A stretch of 64,000 nucleotides of DNA from JBMNIZ01 sp050951405 (GCA_050951405.1 JBMNIZ010000008.1:65698-129697); one strand, 5' to 3'; shown: positions 1 to 9,945, numbered from the stretch's first letter. The notes: generated from the letters alone by a model not told the origin. A program made the numbers and translations.

Positions 1-23
1 AATTGCAACCCCTCCCCTCTGCC

Positions 24-917
24 CTATCTGAGAAAGTCCAGCAGGGACGGCTGCATCACCTTGGCCCCGGTCAACAGGGCCGCCTGGTAAACATATGCCT
101 GCATGGAATAATGCATGGTTATTTCCGCCAGGTCAATATCTTCCAGTTTGGATAAAAGTTCCGTCACATTCACCTGGTTTTCCTCTGCCCGGGCAATGGC
201 CAGTTCCATGCGGCGGCTTTTAGCCCCCAGGACCGCTCTCTGGGAAAGATTGTGATCAATTTGCTTTTCAATATCCTCAATGGTGGACTGGATAGCATGG
301 GTATCATCGTTTTCCAGGGAATTTTTGAGAGCGATCAGGGCTTCAAAGGTAAGGCTGACCCCGCCAACCACATCAAAGGCTTTTTCCCCGTCAAGATTGA
401 TGTCGATGGTGACGCCGGGCGAAACCTCCCACTGCAAGCTTTCATTGTTGCCCGTATAGACCACACTGTCACCCATGCGCTGAAAGGGAAGATCGGTAGT
501 TTTCGTGCCGGCAAAAATATAACGGCCGGCGTAACTGGAATTGGCCACCTGGATCAGGTGGTCAATGAGCTGATCCACTTCCTGGGCGATGGCCTCCCGG
601 GACTGTTGGGGCAGGGTGTCATTGGCCCCGTAAACAGCCAATTCCCGGGCTCTCTGGAGGATTTCATTGGCATTGTCCAGAGCCGTATCACAGAAATCCA
701 GCCAGCTTTTTGCATCTTTCATGTTCTTAATATGCTGCTCTTGTTCCGTGAAAGTGCTCCTGATGGTGAGAGCCTGGGTCACCCGGATGGGGTCGTCGGA
801 GGGACGGGAGACAACTTTTCCCGATGACATCTGATCCTGGGATCGTTGGAGTATGGATAAATTACGATTGAGATTTTGCAGTACCGTGTTGACAAGCATT
901 TTATTGGTGACTCGCAT
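24..917 (-). CDS. flgL: Flagellar hook-associated protein 3 (hook-filament junction)
   Basis: 297 residues, the usual FlgL length. FlgL forms the second junction layer between hook and filament and is exported by the flagellar type III apparatus. The N-terminal helical D0 region (residues 1-60) resembles flagellin and contains the motif SSGKVVSRPSDDP typical of FlgL. The C-terminal helix (residues 245-297) matches the paired D0 helix. The start ATG follows a GGGAGGGAAGAGC ribosome site. It is the last gene visible of the che-flg run, 11 bp after flgK. An AGGGGAGGGG-like ribosome site on the minus strand at positions 1-20 shows that the operon continues off the window edge. Family assignment is secure. 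Confidence 0.95.
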   Translation of the reverse strand: MRVTNKMLVNTVLQNLNRNLSILQRSQDQMSSGKVVSRPSDDPIRVTQALTIRSTFTEQEQHIKNMKDAKSWLDFCDTALDNANEILQRARELAVYGANDTLPQQSREAIAQEVDQLIDHLIQVANSSYAGRYIFAGTKTTDLPFQRMGDSVVYTGNNESLQWEVSPGVTIDINLDGEKAFDVVGGVSLTFEALIALKNSLENDDTHAIQSTIEDIEKQIDHNLSQRAVLGAKSRRMELAIARAEENQVNVTELLSKLEDIDLAEITMHYSMQAYVYQAALLTGAKVMQPSLLDFLR

Positions 918-928
918 GCTCTTCCCTC

Positions 929-2410
929 CTATCTCTTGATGCTGAGAATGGTCTGAATGATTTCGTCCAGGGTCATGATCACCCTGGCTGCAGCCTGATA
1001 GGCTCTCTGATACTGGAGCAGGTAGGCCATTTCTTCATCCAAGGAAACGCCGGAAACAGTTTCTTTCCGGTTTTCCAACTGGTTGACCAGGGCTTCCTGG
1101 TTGGTAGTCATCCGGCCGGCCTCATGGGCGGCTACTCCGATCCGGGAAATCAAGTCATTGTAATAACGATCGATGGTGGTGTTTTTCAATTTTTCTCCGT
1201 CGCTGATGACGGCGTTTTTCAGCTGAGCGATCCGCAAGGCCACTTCACCGTTACCTTTGTTATCCGGATCAGCCGAAGCACGGATCCTGCTCACATCCTC
1301 CTTGATCAGATCATGAACGTCTAAATCGGCGGCGCCGCTGCCGACGAAAAACTGATCCACTTCCTGCTGGCCGTTTAAATCCCAACCCTCCTGGTGCAAT
1401 TTATTCAGTTCCCTCATCAAGTCCCGGGCCAATCCGTCAATATCCTCCAAATAAGACATGGCCAGGTCCCTGGCCGCCATCAGACCGAACATCTCTCCGT
1501 CAGTAATGGCCACTGAATTCCCCAGGAGAGGAGGGCTGCTGCTTCCGTCTTCCACCCACTTGAAGTCATTATCCGCGCTGGAATAAGCGATTTCCCGGAC
1601 ATTAACGGGCTGGTTCACATCCAGCAACAAATGCTCCGCCTCTTTGCTTTTCCCCAGGTAAATCCTGATCTGCCCGTCGGGAACCCGGATAATGGCACCT
1701 CCGGTGGTGGGGCGGTCCACCAGGTTTTCTTCAATGGTAAAATCCACCAACTTGGCCAGTTCATCCAAAAGCAGGTCCCTTTGGTCCATCAGATCATTGG
1801 GAGAATCACCGGCTAGAACAATATTGGCGATCTGTTTATTTAAACCGTCGATTTGCCGGGCCAGGGTATTCACCTGCCCGGCCTTAATGCCCGCCACCGT
1901 TTCCAGATCGGTGCGGATATCATCCATTTGGCGGTAGGTATGGCGAAAAGCTTCTGCCAAAGCAATGGAGGTCTCCCGCGCCGTAGTCCGGATGGGGGAG
2001 TTTTCCGCATTTTTGCTCAGTTCCTGCCAGGCAGTCCAGAACTGGTTAAAAAGAGCGCTGAGCCCGGTCTCGGAGGGCTCCATGAATACCGTTTCCACTC
2101 TTTTTAAAACTTCTTCCCTCTGTTCCCACTGGCCCATAGAGCCCAGCTCCATCCGGATCTGATAATCTAAAAACTTATCCCGGATCCGGCGGATTTCATT
2201 CACATCCACTCCCGTACCCAGCTGCCCTGCACCCCCGGGCCTGTTTAAAGAAGGCACGGGAAAAGGCGCAGAGGCTTCCATGATCACCTGCTGGCGAGTA
2301 TAACCGGGAGTATTGGCATTCGCTATATTATGCGCGGAAGTATTCATCGCCTTTTGCTGGGCGAAAAGGCCCCTTAAAGCCGTGTTAAAACCGAAGAAAG
2401 TACCTGACAC
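929..2410 (-). CDS. flgK: Flagellar hook-associated protein 1
   Basis: About 493 residues, normal for FlgK, the first hook-filament junction protein. The N-terminus has the hook/rod family signature with SAHNIANANTPGYTRQ near residue 30. The C-terminus carries the SLDEEMAYLLQYQRAYQAAA motif that ends hook and rod proteins. An in-frame GTG lies 9 bases further upstream at 2419, but it overlaps the GAGGTGG ribosome site, so GTG 2410 is the better start. It lies between flgN (chaperone for FlgK/FlgL) and flgL, the classical order flgM-flgN-flgK-flgL. Confidence 0.94.
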   Translation of the reverse strand: MSGTFFGFNTALRGLFAQQKAMNTSAHNIANANTPGYTRQQVIMEASAPFPVPSLNRPGGAGQLGTGVDVNEIRRIRDKFLDYQIRMELGSMGQWEQREEVLKRVETVFMEPSETGLSALFNQFWTAWQELSKNAENSPIRTTARETSIALAEAFRHTYRQMDDIRTDLETVAGIKAGQVNTLARQIDGLNKQIANIVLAGDSPNDLMDQRDLLLDELAKLVDFTIEENLVDRPTTGGAIIRVPDGQIRIYLGKSKEAEHLLLDVNQPVNVREIAYSSADNDFKWVEDGSSSPPLLGNSVAITDGEMFGLMAARDLAMSYLEDIDGLARDLMRELNKLHQEGWDLNGQQEVDQFFVGSGAADLDVHDLIKEDVSRIRASADPDNKGNGEVALRIAQLKNAVISDGEKLKNTTIDRYYNDLISRIGVAAHEAGRMTTNQEALVNQLENRKETVSGVSLDEEMAYLLQYQRAYQAAARVIMTLDEIIQTILSIKR

Positions 2411-2430
2411 TCGTTCCACCTCGCCTGCTC

Positions 2431-2925
2431 TTAAACACTCTTATCGATGACAGCCTTGATGGTGGTCTTGGCTTCCAGGCTGCCATCGGGTTGGTAAACA
2501 GCTTGCCCTCCCCCCAGGGCATTCATCACTTTCTGCACATAAGCAAGGGACTGCTTGATCAAAAGGCTGTTCAATTCGTTCAATTCCTGCAATTCCCGGA
2601 AATTTTTCCGCAAGATCTCAGCCAGTTTCGTAAAGCTTTCCGGTAAATCCGGCTGCTGCTTGATCAATTCCTCCAGGCTGGCCTTCGGCTCCAAGCCCAA
2701 GATATTCTGGAGTTTTTCCAGGCTGGCCAGCCGTTTTTGCTCCAGAGCCTTTAGCTTTTCACCGCAAAACTGCTGTTTTTGGGTAATCTCCAGCAAGCGC
2801 CCGAAATCATCGTTGGTGAGGGCTTCCAGCTCCTCTTGACCCCAGCGCAGTAGCTCTTCCACCAAGCGGTTTTGCTCCATCAAAATTTCTTCTAAAAGGG
2901 ATAACTCCGCACGCACTTTTTTCAC
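2431..2925 (-). CDS. flgN: FlgN-type flagellar export chaperone
   Basis: 164 residues, mostly helical and rich in Leu, Glu and Lys, as expected for FlgN, the cytoplasmic chaperone that holds unfolded FlgK and FlgL for export. The open frame continues upstream into flgM, but the real start is GTG 2925: it is preceded by AAAGGAATAA and lies just after the flgM stop codon (2927-2929), giving a translationally coupled pair. The C-terminal part contains NSLLIKQSLAYVQKVMNALGG, resembling FlgN/YvyG proteins. Similarity is weaker than for its neighbours, but position between flgM and flgK supports the call. Confidence 0.85.
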   Translation of the reverse strand: MKKVRAELSLLEEILMEQNRLVEELLRWGQEELEALTNDDFGRLLEITQKQQFCGEKLKALEQKRLASLEKLQNILGLEPKASLEELIKQQPDLPESFTKLAEILRKNFRELQELNELNSLLIKQSLAYVQKVMNALGGGQAVYQPDGSLEAKTTIKAVIDKSV

Positions 2926-2926
2926 C

Positions 2927-3211
2927 TTATTCCTTTTCAGCTCGCAGGGCATCCAGTATTTTTTGCGCCAAATGCTCCGGTGCCACCCGGTAAGTCTGGT
3001 CCGCCAGCTGCTTTTTGATTTCTGCAATTAAAGCCTCGCGCACTTCCGGCAATTCTTCCACGGCCCGGGCCAATTCCCGGACCTTTTGCGCCTGTGCGGA
3101 AAGTTCCACTTTATCCCCGGCGTAGGATCTGATCTCCTTTTTTTCCTGACTTGCTTGGGAGGCCTGGTAAATCTTGAAAGGATTAACCGGCGGTTGTCCG
3201 GTTATTTTCAT
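2927..3211 (-). CDS. flgM: Anti-sigma-28 factor
   Basis: 94 residues, the usual FlgM size. FlgM holds the flagellar sigma factor SigD/FliA inactive until it is exported through the finished hook. The N-terminal MKITGQPPVNPFKIY and the following KVELSAQAQKV are the family signatures, and the C-terminal half has the helical sigma-binding region (REALIAEIKKQL). ATG 3211 is chosen over GTG 3223 because GGTGG lies 5 bases ahead of it. The gene sits directly before flgN and after cheB. Confidence 0.92.
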   Translation of the reverse strand: MKITGQPPVNPFKIYQASQASQEKKEIRSYAGDKVELSAQAQKVRELARAVEELPEVREALIAEIKKQLADQTYRVAPEHLAQKILDALRAEKE

Positions 3212-3287
3212 TATTTCCACCACCCTACCTGACCTTCTAAGAATAATATCGGCAAAAGAGGCAACATACTTTAGAGGCCCCTCCCTT

Positions 3288-4340
3288 TTATCCGATTAAA
3301 GAAGAAATTTCCTCCCCCATTTTCGCCAGAGGAACAACCTTGTCCACCACTCCCGCTTCCGCCGCCGCCCTGGGCATGCCATAAACAATACAGGAATCCT
3401 CATCCTGAGCCAGAACATAGCCGGCAGCATTTTTTACTGCCCGCAAACCGCGCACTCCATCATTGCCCATGCCGGTAAGAATGACTGCCAGAACCTTTGG
3501 CCCGTAAATCCTGGCCGCCGAAAGGCACAACACATCCATAGAAGGTTTGAAAGGGGTGGGGAGAGGAGATTGGCTGGACAAACGCACCCTGACTTCCCTG
3601 TTCTGCCTTGCCAATTCCATCTGCCAGCCGGCAGGGGCCAGCAAAGCCCGTCCCGGGAGGACCGGATCCCCTTCCTCCGCTTCTTTACAGGGAAGCTTGC
3701 CGATGTCGTTCAATCTTTGAGCCAGGCTACGGGTAAAACCCGGCGGCATATGCTGGACGATGAGGACCGCCGCCTTTAGATCCTTGGGCAAGCTCTTGAA
3801 AATCTCCGCCAGAGCGGCGGGACCTCCGGTAGAAGTGCCGATCACAATCGCCTCAAAATCTTTGGGTAAAGTCCCGGCAGCCGGCAGGGGATAAAGCACT
3901 GCCGGAGAGAGGCTCCTCGGAATGCGGATTTTTGCCGCCGGCACCCCGGCCGCCATCCTCACCTTGGCCGGTAATTCCTCGGCCAGCAGGATTAGGTCCT
4001 GTCTTTTCTCAGGTTTGGCTACAAAATCTACGGCGCCCAGTTCCAGTGCTTTCAAAGTGGTCTGGGCGCCTTTCGCAGTTAAGCCGCTGACCATGACGAC
4101 AGGCAGCGGATTGGACCCCATGATTTCCTGTAATGTTTCCAGCCCATCCATACCGGGCATCTCCACATCCAGGGTGATGACATCAGGTTTGAAGCGCTGG
4201 ATTTTTTCCAAAGCATCCTTGCCGTCCCGAGCAAAGCCCACCACCTGGATGGCGGGATCCTTTTCCAGCATGGCGGTAATAACCCGCCGCATATAAGCGG
4301 AATCGTCCACAACGAGAACTTTAACCGGCAATGGCCCCAT
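3288..4340 (-). CDS. cheB: Chemotaxis response regulator protein-glutamate methylesterase
   Basis: 350 residues. CheB removes methyl groups from chemoreceptor glutamates and deamidates glutamines. Residues 1-125 are a receiver domain with VDDSAYMRR and the phospho-acceptor Asp in TLDVEMPGMDG. Residues about 160-350 are the methylesterase domain with the active-site serine in GTSTGGPAAL, the histidine in IVQHMPPGFT and the aspartate in ILTGMGNDG. The ATG start overlaps the end of cheA by 20 bases, showing translational coupling. CheR and CheY are not in the window. Confidence 0.96.
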   Translation of the reverse strand: MGPLPVKVLVVDDSAYMRRVITAMLEKDPAIQVVGFARDGKDALEKIQRFKPDVITLDVEMPGMDGLETLQEIMGSNPLPVVMVSGLTAKGAQTTLKALELGAVDFVAKPEKRQDLILLAEELPAKVRMAAGVPAAKIRIPRSLSPAVLYPLPAAGTLPKDFEAIVIGTSTGGPAALAEIFKSLPKDLKAAVLIVQHMPPGFTRSLAQRLNDIGKLPCKEAEEGDPVLPGRALLAPAGWQMELARQNREVRVRLSSQSPLPTPFKPSMDVLCLSAARIYGPKVLAVILTGMGNDGVRGLRAVKNAAGYVLAQDEDSCIVYGMPRAAAEAGVVDKVVPLAKMGEEISSLIG

Positions 4341-6408
4341 GCCTTTCTACCCCTGTTTGACTGATCAAACCCCGCACATCGAGAATTAACGATACTCTCC
4401 CATCTCCCATGATGGTAGCTCCGGCTAAGCCCGGGATCTGCCCGATATAATCGCCCAAGGATTTGATCACGATTTCCTGCTCTCCCAACAATTCGTCCAC
4501 GATAAAGCCGATTCGTCTTTCCGAAAGCCCCACCACCACCACGGGAAAAGTGTCCCTCTGTAGGTTGCTGTCCGGATAGCCCAGCACCTGGCTCAATTTG
4601 AAAAGGGGGAGCACTTCTCCTCTGACCAGAACCACATCCCTCTGCTGTACTTTCTGCACGGAAGCCTTGTCCACATTGATGATCTCCACCACATTTGCCA
4701 AGGGGAAGGCAAATACCTGCTCTCCCAGGTAAACCAATAAAGACCGGTTGATGGCCAGGGTCAGGGGCAGTTTGATGATGAAGCGGGTTCCCTTGCCTTT
4801 TACCGTTTCAATGTCCACCGTTCCATTGATTTTTTCAATATGAGACCTGACAATGTCCATGCCCACACCCCGCCCGGAAACATCGCTGATGTGGGAGGCA
4901 GTGGAAAAACCGGGGTTGAAAATCAAATTCAGACTTTCCCTCTCATTGAGGCGGGAAGCGGCTTCCGCTGTGATGATCCCTTGCTCCACGGCCTTCTGCC
5001 GGATCAGGGCAGCATCCATTCCTCTGCCGTCATCCTCCACAATGATGACAATTTGATTTTCCTGGTGGAAAGCTTTCAGATGCACGGTTCCCTGCGCCGG
5101 CTTGCCTTTTTTCAGCCTTTCTTCCGGGGATTCGATACCATGGTCGATGGCATTGCGCAAAAGGTGGATGAGGGGATCACCGATTTCTTCGATCACCGTC
5201 CGATCCAGCTCCGTCTCCCTGCCTTCCACAATGAATTCGATCTCTTTTCCCGCCTTCTGGGACAAATCCCGGACCATGCGGGGAAAGCGGTTAAAAACCT
5301 GTTCAATGGGGAACATTCTCGCTTTCATGATCTCTTCTTGTAAGTCGCCGGTAATCCGACCCACATGCACGGTAACCTCTTCCAGGGTTTCTACCAGCTC
5401 ATCCACACCCAATTTGGCTTCCAGAGCGCCGCTCACATCGGTCAAGCGAGTGCGATCGATGACCAATTCCCCCACCAGATTCATCAGGTTTTCCAGCCTT
5501 TGCACATCCACTCTCACCGTCTGGCTGGTTTTCGCCCTGGGGGCGGCAGCCGGCGTTTTTCCTTTGGCGTCAGCCAGCTGAGGCAGGCTTTCCGTTAATT
5601 TTTCCAAGGAAGGAAGCTGGGCTTCTTTTCCCTCGCTTTTCTCAACGGTCACCGGCCAGATTTTCACGTCTGCAATTTCCGAAATGGATTTAATTATATT
5701 GGCGAGGGTATCGGCATCCTCCCGGGTAACCAGAACAAACTGGAAAGAATTATCGAATTTTTCCTCCTCGATCTCTTCCACGGAAGGAATGGTCTTGATC
5801 ACTTCCCCTATATCTTTGAGATTGTTAAAAACAATATAGGCCCTGGCTCCTTTCATGGGGCAGTCGGAGGTCAAAGTCACCAGCACATGCCAAATACGGT
5901 AGCCCTTCACTTCCGCCGCCATCACCACATTGCTTTCCACATCATCCAAAAGCAGGCCCGTTTCCAATTGGACAGGAGAAGCATCCTTCCCCTTCACTTG
6001 TGCCTCTTCCCCGGGAGAAGCCGCTTGCAGATTTTTCAAGCTGCTGATGAGAGGCGAAACGTCGATCTGCTTATCTTGGCCGGAAACAATCTCCGTTTTT
6101 AGCTCTTTCAAGGCGTCCAGCCCGGCCAGCAAATGATCGATCACCTCTTTCGTAACGGAAAGCTCCCCTTGGCGCAGCTTGTCCAGAACACTTTCCATCA
6201 CATGGGTCAGCTGGGCCATTTTTTCAAAGCCCATGGAAGCCGAGGAGCCTTTCAAGGTATGGGCAGCCCGGAAAATCTTATTCAACAGCTCTTCATTTTC
6301 CCGCTCCTGCTCCAGGAGGATAAGCGCTTCGTCCAGTATTTGCAGCTGCTCTTCCGTTTCATCCAAAAATATGTTTAAATACTGGCTCATGTCAAAATCC
6401 ACTGTCAC
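4321..6408 (-). CDS. cheA: Chemotaxis histidine kinase CheA
   Basis: 695 residues, the central kinase of chemotaxis. Domains in order: HPt (1-105) with the phosphorylated His50 in AAHTLKGSSASMG; a P2-like domain (about 170-255); dimerisation helices (about 300-360); HATPase with the N box HLLRNAIDHGIE, DDGRGMD and GRGVGMD; and a CheW-like C-terminal domain (about 555-690). A GTG at 6408 lies 11 bases after AAGGAGG; an ATG six codons later is a weaker alternative. It is followed by cheB and preceded by cheW. Confidence 0.96.
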   Translation of the reverse strand: MTVDFDMSQYLNIFLDETEEQLQILDEALILLEQERENEELLNKIFRAAHTLKGSSASMGFEKMAQLTHVMESVLDKLRQGELSVTKEVIDHLLAGLDALKELKTEIVSGQDKQIDVSPLISSLKNLQAASPGEEAQVKGKDASPVQLETGLLLDDVESNVVMAAEVKGYRIWHVLVTLTSDCPMKGARAYIVFNNLKDIGEVIKTIPSVEEIEEEKFDNSFQFVLVTREDADTLANIIKSISEIADVKIWPVTVEKSEGKEAQLPSLEKLTESLPQLADAKGKTPAAAPRAKTSQTVRVDVQRLENLMNLVGELVIDRTRLTDVSGALEAKLGVDELVETLEEVTVHVGRITGDLQEEIMKARMFPIEQVFNRFPRMVRDLSQKAGKEIEFIVEGRETELDRTVIEEIGDPLIHLLRNAIDHGIESPEERLKKGKPAQGTVHLKAFHQENQIVIIVEDDGRGMDAALIRQKAVEQGIITAEAASRLNERESLNLIFNPGFSTASHISDVSGRGVGMDIVRSHIEKINGTVDIETVKGKGTRFIIKLPLTLAINRSLLVYLGEQVFAFPLANVVEIINVDKASVQKVQQRDVVLVRGEVLPLFKLSQVLGYPDSNLQRDTFPVVVVGLSERRIGFIVDELLGEQEIVIKSLGDYIGQIPGLAGATIMGDGRVSLILDVRGLISQTGVERHGAIAG

Positions 6409-6467
6409 TCTGCCGGAAACCTCCTTACCAGCTCTTTGCTCAATGGCTCTTCAAAAGACAGCCGCCC

Positions 6468-6974
6468 CTATTCCCGGCTGGCCGCTGCCTGCTCCTGCAC
6501 ATGGTTTTCCAATTCTTTTTGCTCCTTCTTATTCAAGACCCGGTCCAGATCCAAAAGAATAATCAGCTTTTCCTGCCACTTGCCCACACCCCGCAGATAA
6601 TCAGTATCGATACCGCCTGAAATCGCCGGCGGGGGAGGTTCGATATTGGCCGCAGGCAGCCGTAAAACCTCAGAGACGGAATCCACAATCATTCCCACCG
6701 TTACCCCCGTCACTTCGACCACGATAATCCGGGTATGGGGAGTTTCTTTCTCCAAAGGGAGCTGAAAACGCTTACGCAAGTCGATAACTGGGATTATTTT
6801 TCCTCTCAGGTTAATAACCCCTTCCACAAAATCGGGAGTACGGGGTACCTTGGTGATGCTCTGCAAGCGGATGATTTCGTGCACCGCCGAGATCTCAATT
6901 CCGTAGGTTTCCCCGGCCAGTTGAAAAACAACCAGCTGTTCTTCTGCTTCCGCCCCGTTTTTATTTTTATCCAT
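6468..6974 (-). CDS. cheW: Chemotaxis coupling protein CheW
   Basis: 168 residues. CheW couples chemoreceptors to CheA. It is a single CheW domain with the hallmark GVINLRGKIIPVIDLRKRF around residues 53-71 and a YGIEISAVHEII segment at the N-terminus. The ATG follows GAAAGGGTGGTATGAG. First gene of the che-flg run; 159 bases separate it from fapA. I did not find a convincing SigD promoter in that gap. Confidence 0.95.
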   Translation of the reverse strand: MDKNKNGAEAEEQLVVFQLAGETYGIEISAVHEIIRLQSITKVPRTPDFVEGVINLRGKIIPVIDLRKRFQLPLEKETPHTRIIVVEVTGVTVGMIVDSVSEVLRLPAANIEPPPPAISGGIDTDYLRGVGKWQEKLIILLDLDRVLNKKEQKELENHVQEQAAASRE

Positions 6975-7133
6975 CTCATACCACCCTTTCTTGCGAATTT
7001 TCCACGAAAATCCATACTCGATTCTATATTTAATTCCATATCATTGGAAAAAATCCTTTGCGCCGCTGGCTTCCTGGGAGGGAAAAAGACGAAAAAGATC
7101 ATCATTTCCTGAAAAAAGCATAAATTCCCCTCT

Positions 7134-9098
7134 TTATTCTCCCGTCAGAACCAGGCCATAACGTTCGGAGGTAACCCTTTCCACCCGGGTCCCCGCAAAA
7201 ATAATCACTCCGGGAAAAACTCTATCGGCCCGCAGGGTTTTTCCCGGATTGATTTTTATTTCCGTCACCACTTCTGCCGGACTGCCCAACTCCCTGACGG
7301 TCACATCCCCGCCGGCCACAATCTCTCCACCACGAAAAACCCCCGGCACTCCTTTGATTTCCACGTCATTACCGGCAAAAATATTGGAGCTGTAGCAGCC
7401 TTTGCCCGTAATCACCACATTGCCGCTGGACTCCAGGCTGGAGTTCTCCACATAGGTGGCAGTCAGGCAGGCTTGATCGGCAGCTTTCTCCTGAATAATT
7501 ACATGAACTTGTTCCACCCGGCCTTTAAAATCTGCAAAAAAGCCCTTCGCCTCCTCCAGTTTCTTCCAGCCAAGAGGCCCATTGCCCACAAGACGCTGGC
7601 TGACCTCCGTATAAATCTTTTCCAGATCCTTAAATTCCGGATAATCAAAGGAATCCAGCAAGACCTGCAGCTCCTGCCGGTTCTCCTGGAATTTCAAGGG
7701 CAGCTCTTGGAATTTGGATCCCAGAAGCATTTTCAAGATGACACCTTCTCCCACCCTGACAATATCTTTATTGCCGGCAACGGAAGGATGATGGAGAAGC
7801 TGTCCGGCGGCCTCGGCAAGCTTGTCCAGGTTTTCCACCAGTTCCACCAAGGCCTTGTTAAATCTGTTGCAAATAACAGCCAAGCCCCCGGCTCTTACCG
7901 TACAACCCACTATATTGCGGTGCACCAGCACATTACTCCCGGCAATGATGCTGGCATTGGCAGCAAAACCGTTGATGGTCACCTGTCCCACTGCTTCCAC
8001 GGACATTTCATCCAGAACATTGCCCAGCACATGCACATCTCCCTTGAAAACCACCTTGCCGGTTTTGGCATCCACATCGCCGGAAATGGTATAAGAAGGA
8101 TGGACCGTGACCCTGGCCCCGGATATTTCCGGTCTGCCGCTGATGAGGGCAAAAGCTTTTCTCCCGTCTTCGTCAACCCTGACCCCCGGTCCGGCTACCA
8201 GCATAATATCTTTTGGCTCCCCGGGACTGACTTCTTGATCCTTCACATCCCTTCCCGGCTTGCCCGGCTGAGGCGGCACCACTTCTGCCAGCAGTTCACC
8301 CGGCTCCACGCTGATCACCTGGTGCAAGCTGACCCTCTCCATCTTGTTTTCCCCTTCCCCCGGCGGCTGGAGACAACTGCACTTTTCTTGAAAAAGAACC
8401 CTGACGGAAGCATCCACCGGTGGAAGAGGCCGAACTCCTTCCGCCACCAGGAATTCCCTTTCTTCCTGGCAATCCGCCAGTTCTTGCAGATTGGACTTGA
8501 CGAGGCCAAAAGTAATACCCGCCCGGCGCAAATACTCCTCGATTTCCTCCGGACTGATTTCCGGCTCAATGGTTTTTTCCAGCCTGGCGGTCACCACCAT
8601 TTCCCTGTCCGGTCCTCCGTCTTCCACCGCATAGACTTTGCCCCTAGTTTTTTCAATTGCCAAAAAAGCCTGAAAGTTATCCGAGGTGACCCGCAGCAGC
8701 GGCTTCCATTCCGGTTCAGAGCAGTGAGGAATGAGAAGGATTTCATCGCGGGAACTGACCTCTTGGGATTTTTCCACATTTTCCCCATTGATGATCACTT
8801 GCAAATGCTGCCCCACGATGAGAGTGGGAGGTAGACCTCCTTCCTCCGGATCCGTCACCTCCACCTGCCCGTTAAGCACCCGGATCAAGCCGTCTTTCCG
8901 CTTCCTTTCTGTTCCTTCTTCCTGGACCCAAGCGTCAATAACAGCCTTCCGGGCACCTATGCCTAAAACTCCTTTCCTGCCTTGACTGATTACCTCTACC
9001 TTTAGTTCCCGGCCTTTCTTCCCCAGCAAGCGTTCGGCCTCTTTCAAAGCTGCTTCCACAGTTTCTGCCTCAACGCGGATTTTTTTGTCCACCGCCAC
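7134..9098 (-). CDS. FapA (DUF342) family polymerisation-type protein with N-terminal Jag domain
   Basis: About 654 residues. The first 60 residues form a Jag_N-like module (EAALKEAERLLGKKGRELKV, then RKGVLGIGARKAV). The rest is the FapA/DUF342 fold: a beta-helix-like core with Gly/Val-rich repeats (around residues 330-410 and 560-650) and a helical insert rich in Glu and Lys (about 430-540). Proteins of this family lie near flagellar or chemotaxis genes in Firmicutes, as here upstream of cheW; FapA of Vibrio affects polar flagellar assembly. The start is one of several nearby GTGs; GTG 9098 is best spaced from GGAGGGG. The exact role is not known. Confidence 0.8.
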   Translation of the reverse strand: MAVDKKIRVEAETVEAALKEAERLLGKKGRELKVEVISQGRKGVLGIGARKAVIDAWVQEEGTERKRKDGLIRVLNGQVEVTDPEEGGLPPTLIVGQHLQVIINGENVEKSQEVSSRDEILLIPHCSEPEWKPLLRVTSDNFQAFLAIEKTRGKVYAVEDGGPDREMVVTARLEKTIEPEISPEEIEEYLRRAGITFGLVKSNLQELADCQEEREFLVAEGVRPLPPVDASVRVLFQEKCSCLQPPGEGENKMERVSLHQVISVEPGELLAEVVPPQPGKPGRDVKDQEVSPGEPKDIMLVAGPGVRVDEDGRKAFALISGRPEISGARVTVHPSYTISGDVDAKTGKVVFKGDVHVLGNVLDEMSVEAVGQVTINGFAANASIIAGSNVLVHRNIVGCTVRAGGLAVICNRFNKALVELVENLDKLAEAAGQLLHHPSVAGNKDIVRVGEGVILKMLLGSKFQELPLKFQENRQELQVLLDSFDYPEFKDLEKIYTEVSQRLVGNGPLGWKKLEEAKGFFADFKGRVEQVHVIIQEKAADQACLTATYVENSSLESSGNVVITGKGCYSSNIFAGNDVEIKGVPGVFRGGEIVAGGDVTVRELGSPAEVVTEIKINPGKTLRADRVFPGVIIFAGTRVERVTSERYGLVLTGE

Positions 9099-9177
9099 AG
9101 GCACCCCTCCTGAACGCTCTTTCTTTCCCTACAAGTTTCGAGAAAGCTTTCGACAAATTATAGGGCAAACCCTTCTT

Positions 9178-9771
9178 TTAATTTCCAATTTCCGCCCAGC
9201 GGCCCAGTTCTTCCAGCAGATCATCCCGGAGACTGCGGCGAACGGCAAGGGTTAATACTGCCTTTTCGGCATATTGGCTGTTTGTGATCCGAGCCCCATA
9301 TTTGTCTACCAGATACATCACCCGGTCAAGGCTATCGTATTGACAGGTCAAATTCACTTTCTCTTCTAAAATGCGGGTAACGGTACCCGCCAGGTCAAGG
9401 ACTTCCTTGCTGACCCCGCCGTAGGCTTCAATCAGCCCCCTGATGCCCAGTTTTCTTCCTCCAAAATACCTGGTCACCACGATGGCCGTATTGGTCACAT
9501 TTTTGCTCAAAATAGCTCCTAAAATGGGTTTCCCCGCACTCCCCCCGGGCTCCCCGTCATCATCGCAAAAAGTCAAATCTTCAGGAGGAAGACCCAGCCG
9601 GAAAGCGAAGCAATTATGGGTAGCCTGGCGGTGCTGTTCTCTAATATGCAGGAGAAAGGCCCGCGCCTCCGCCTCATTGTTAATCTCCTGCACATGAGCC
9701 AGAAATTTGGAGCGATTGATCACTTTTTTCAAGGTCAGGGATTGTTTTACCGTCAGATACTCGTCTGTCAA
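9178..9771 (-). CDS. YigZ/IMPACT family protein
   Basis: 197 residues, the normal length of bacterial YigZ proteins. The N-terminal IMPACT domain shows the conserved KSKF-like segment (INRSKFLAHV), the ATHNCFAFRLG motif and the signature DDDGEPGGSAGKPIL followed by VVTRYFGGRKLGIRGLI. Residues 135-197 form the ferredoxin-like C-terminal domain. In eukaryotes IMPACT regulates the Gcn2 kinase; the bacterial role is uncertain. The start is TTG 9771 after AGAGGAG. It stands alone between fapA and a ferredoxin gene. Confidence 0.9.
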   Translation of the reverse strand: MTDEYLTVKQSLTLKKVINRSKFLAHVQEINNEAEARAFLLHIREQHRQATHNCFAFRLGLPPEDLTFCDDDGEPGGSAGKPILGAILSKNVTNTAIVVTRYFGGRKLGIRGLIEAYGGVSKEVLDLAGTVTRILEEKVNLTCQYDSLDRVMYLVDKYGARITNSQYAEKAVLTLAVRRSLRDDLLEELGRWAEIGN

Positions 9772-9945
9772 CCTGCTTGCACTCCTCTTTTCCTTATTTT
9801 ACCTCCAAAGAAAGACATCTGCAAATCCCCGCTCTCTACTCCCTAGTCTAAGGTTCCCAGGGCTGTCTGTCAAAGTCCCTTTTCTTTGGCGAGAAATAAA
9901 AAGGGCGGCGGAGAGCAGGGGGAAGCTGTTTTTCGGCCGGTTCCA

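Noticed and set aside
252..827. Long plus-strand ORF inside flgL
   Set aside because: It is the antisense shadow of flgL; no ribosome site and no family resemblance.
7473..8834. 453-residue plus-strand ORF opposite the FapA-family gene
   Set aside because: It is antisense to a clear FapA coding region and its composition (His/Phe/Leu-rich) is typical of a shadow frame.
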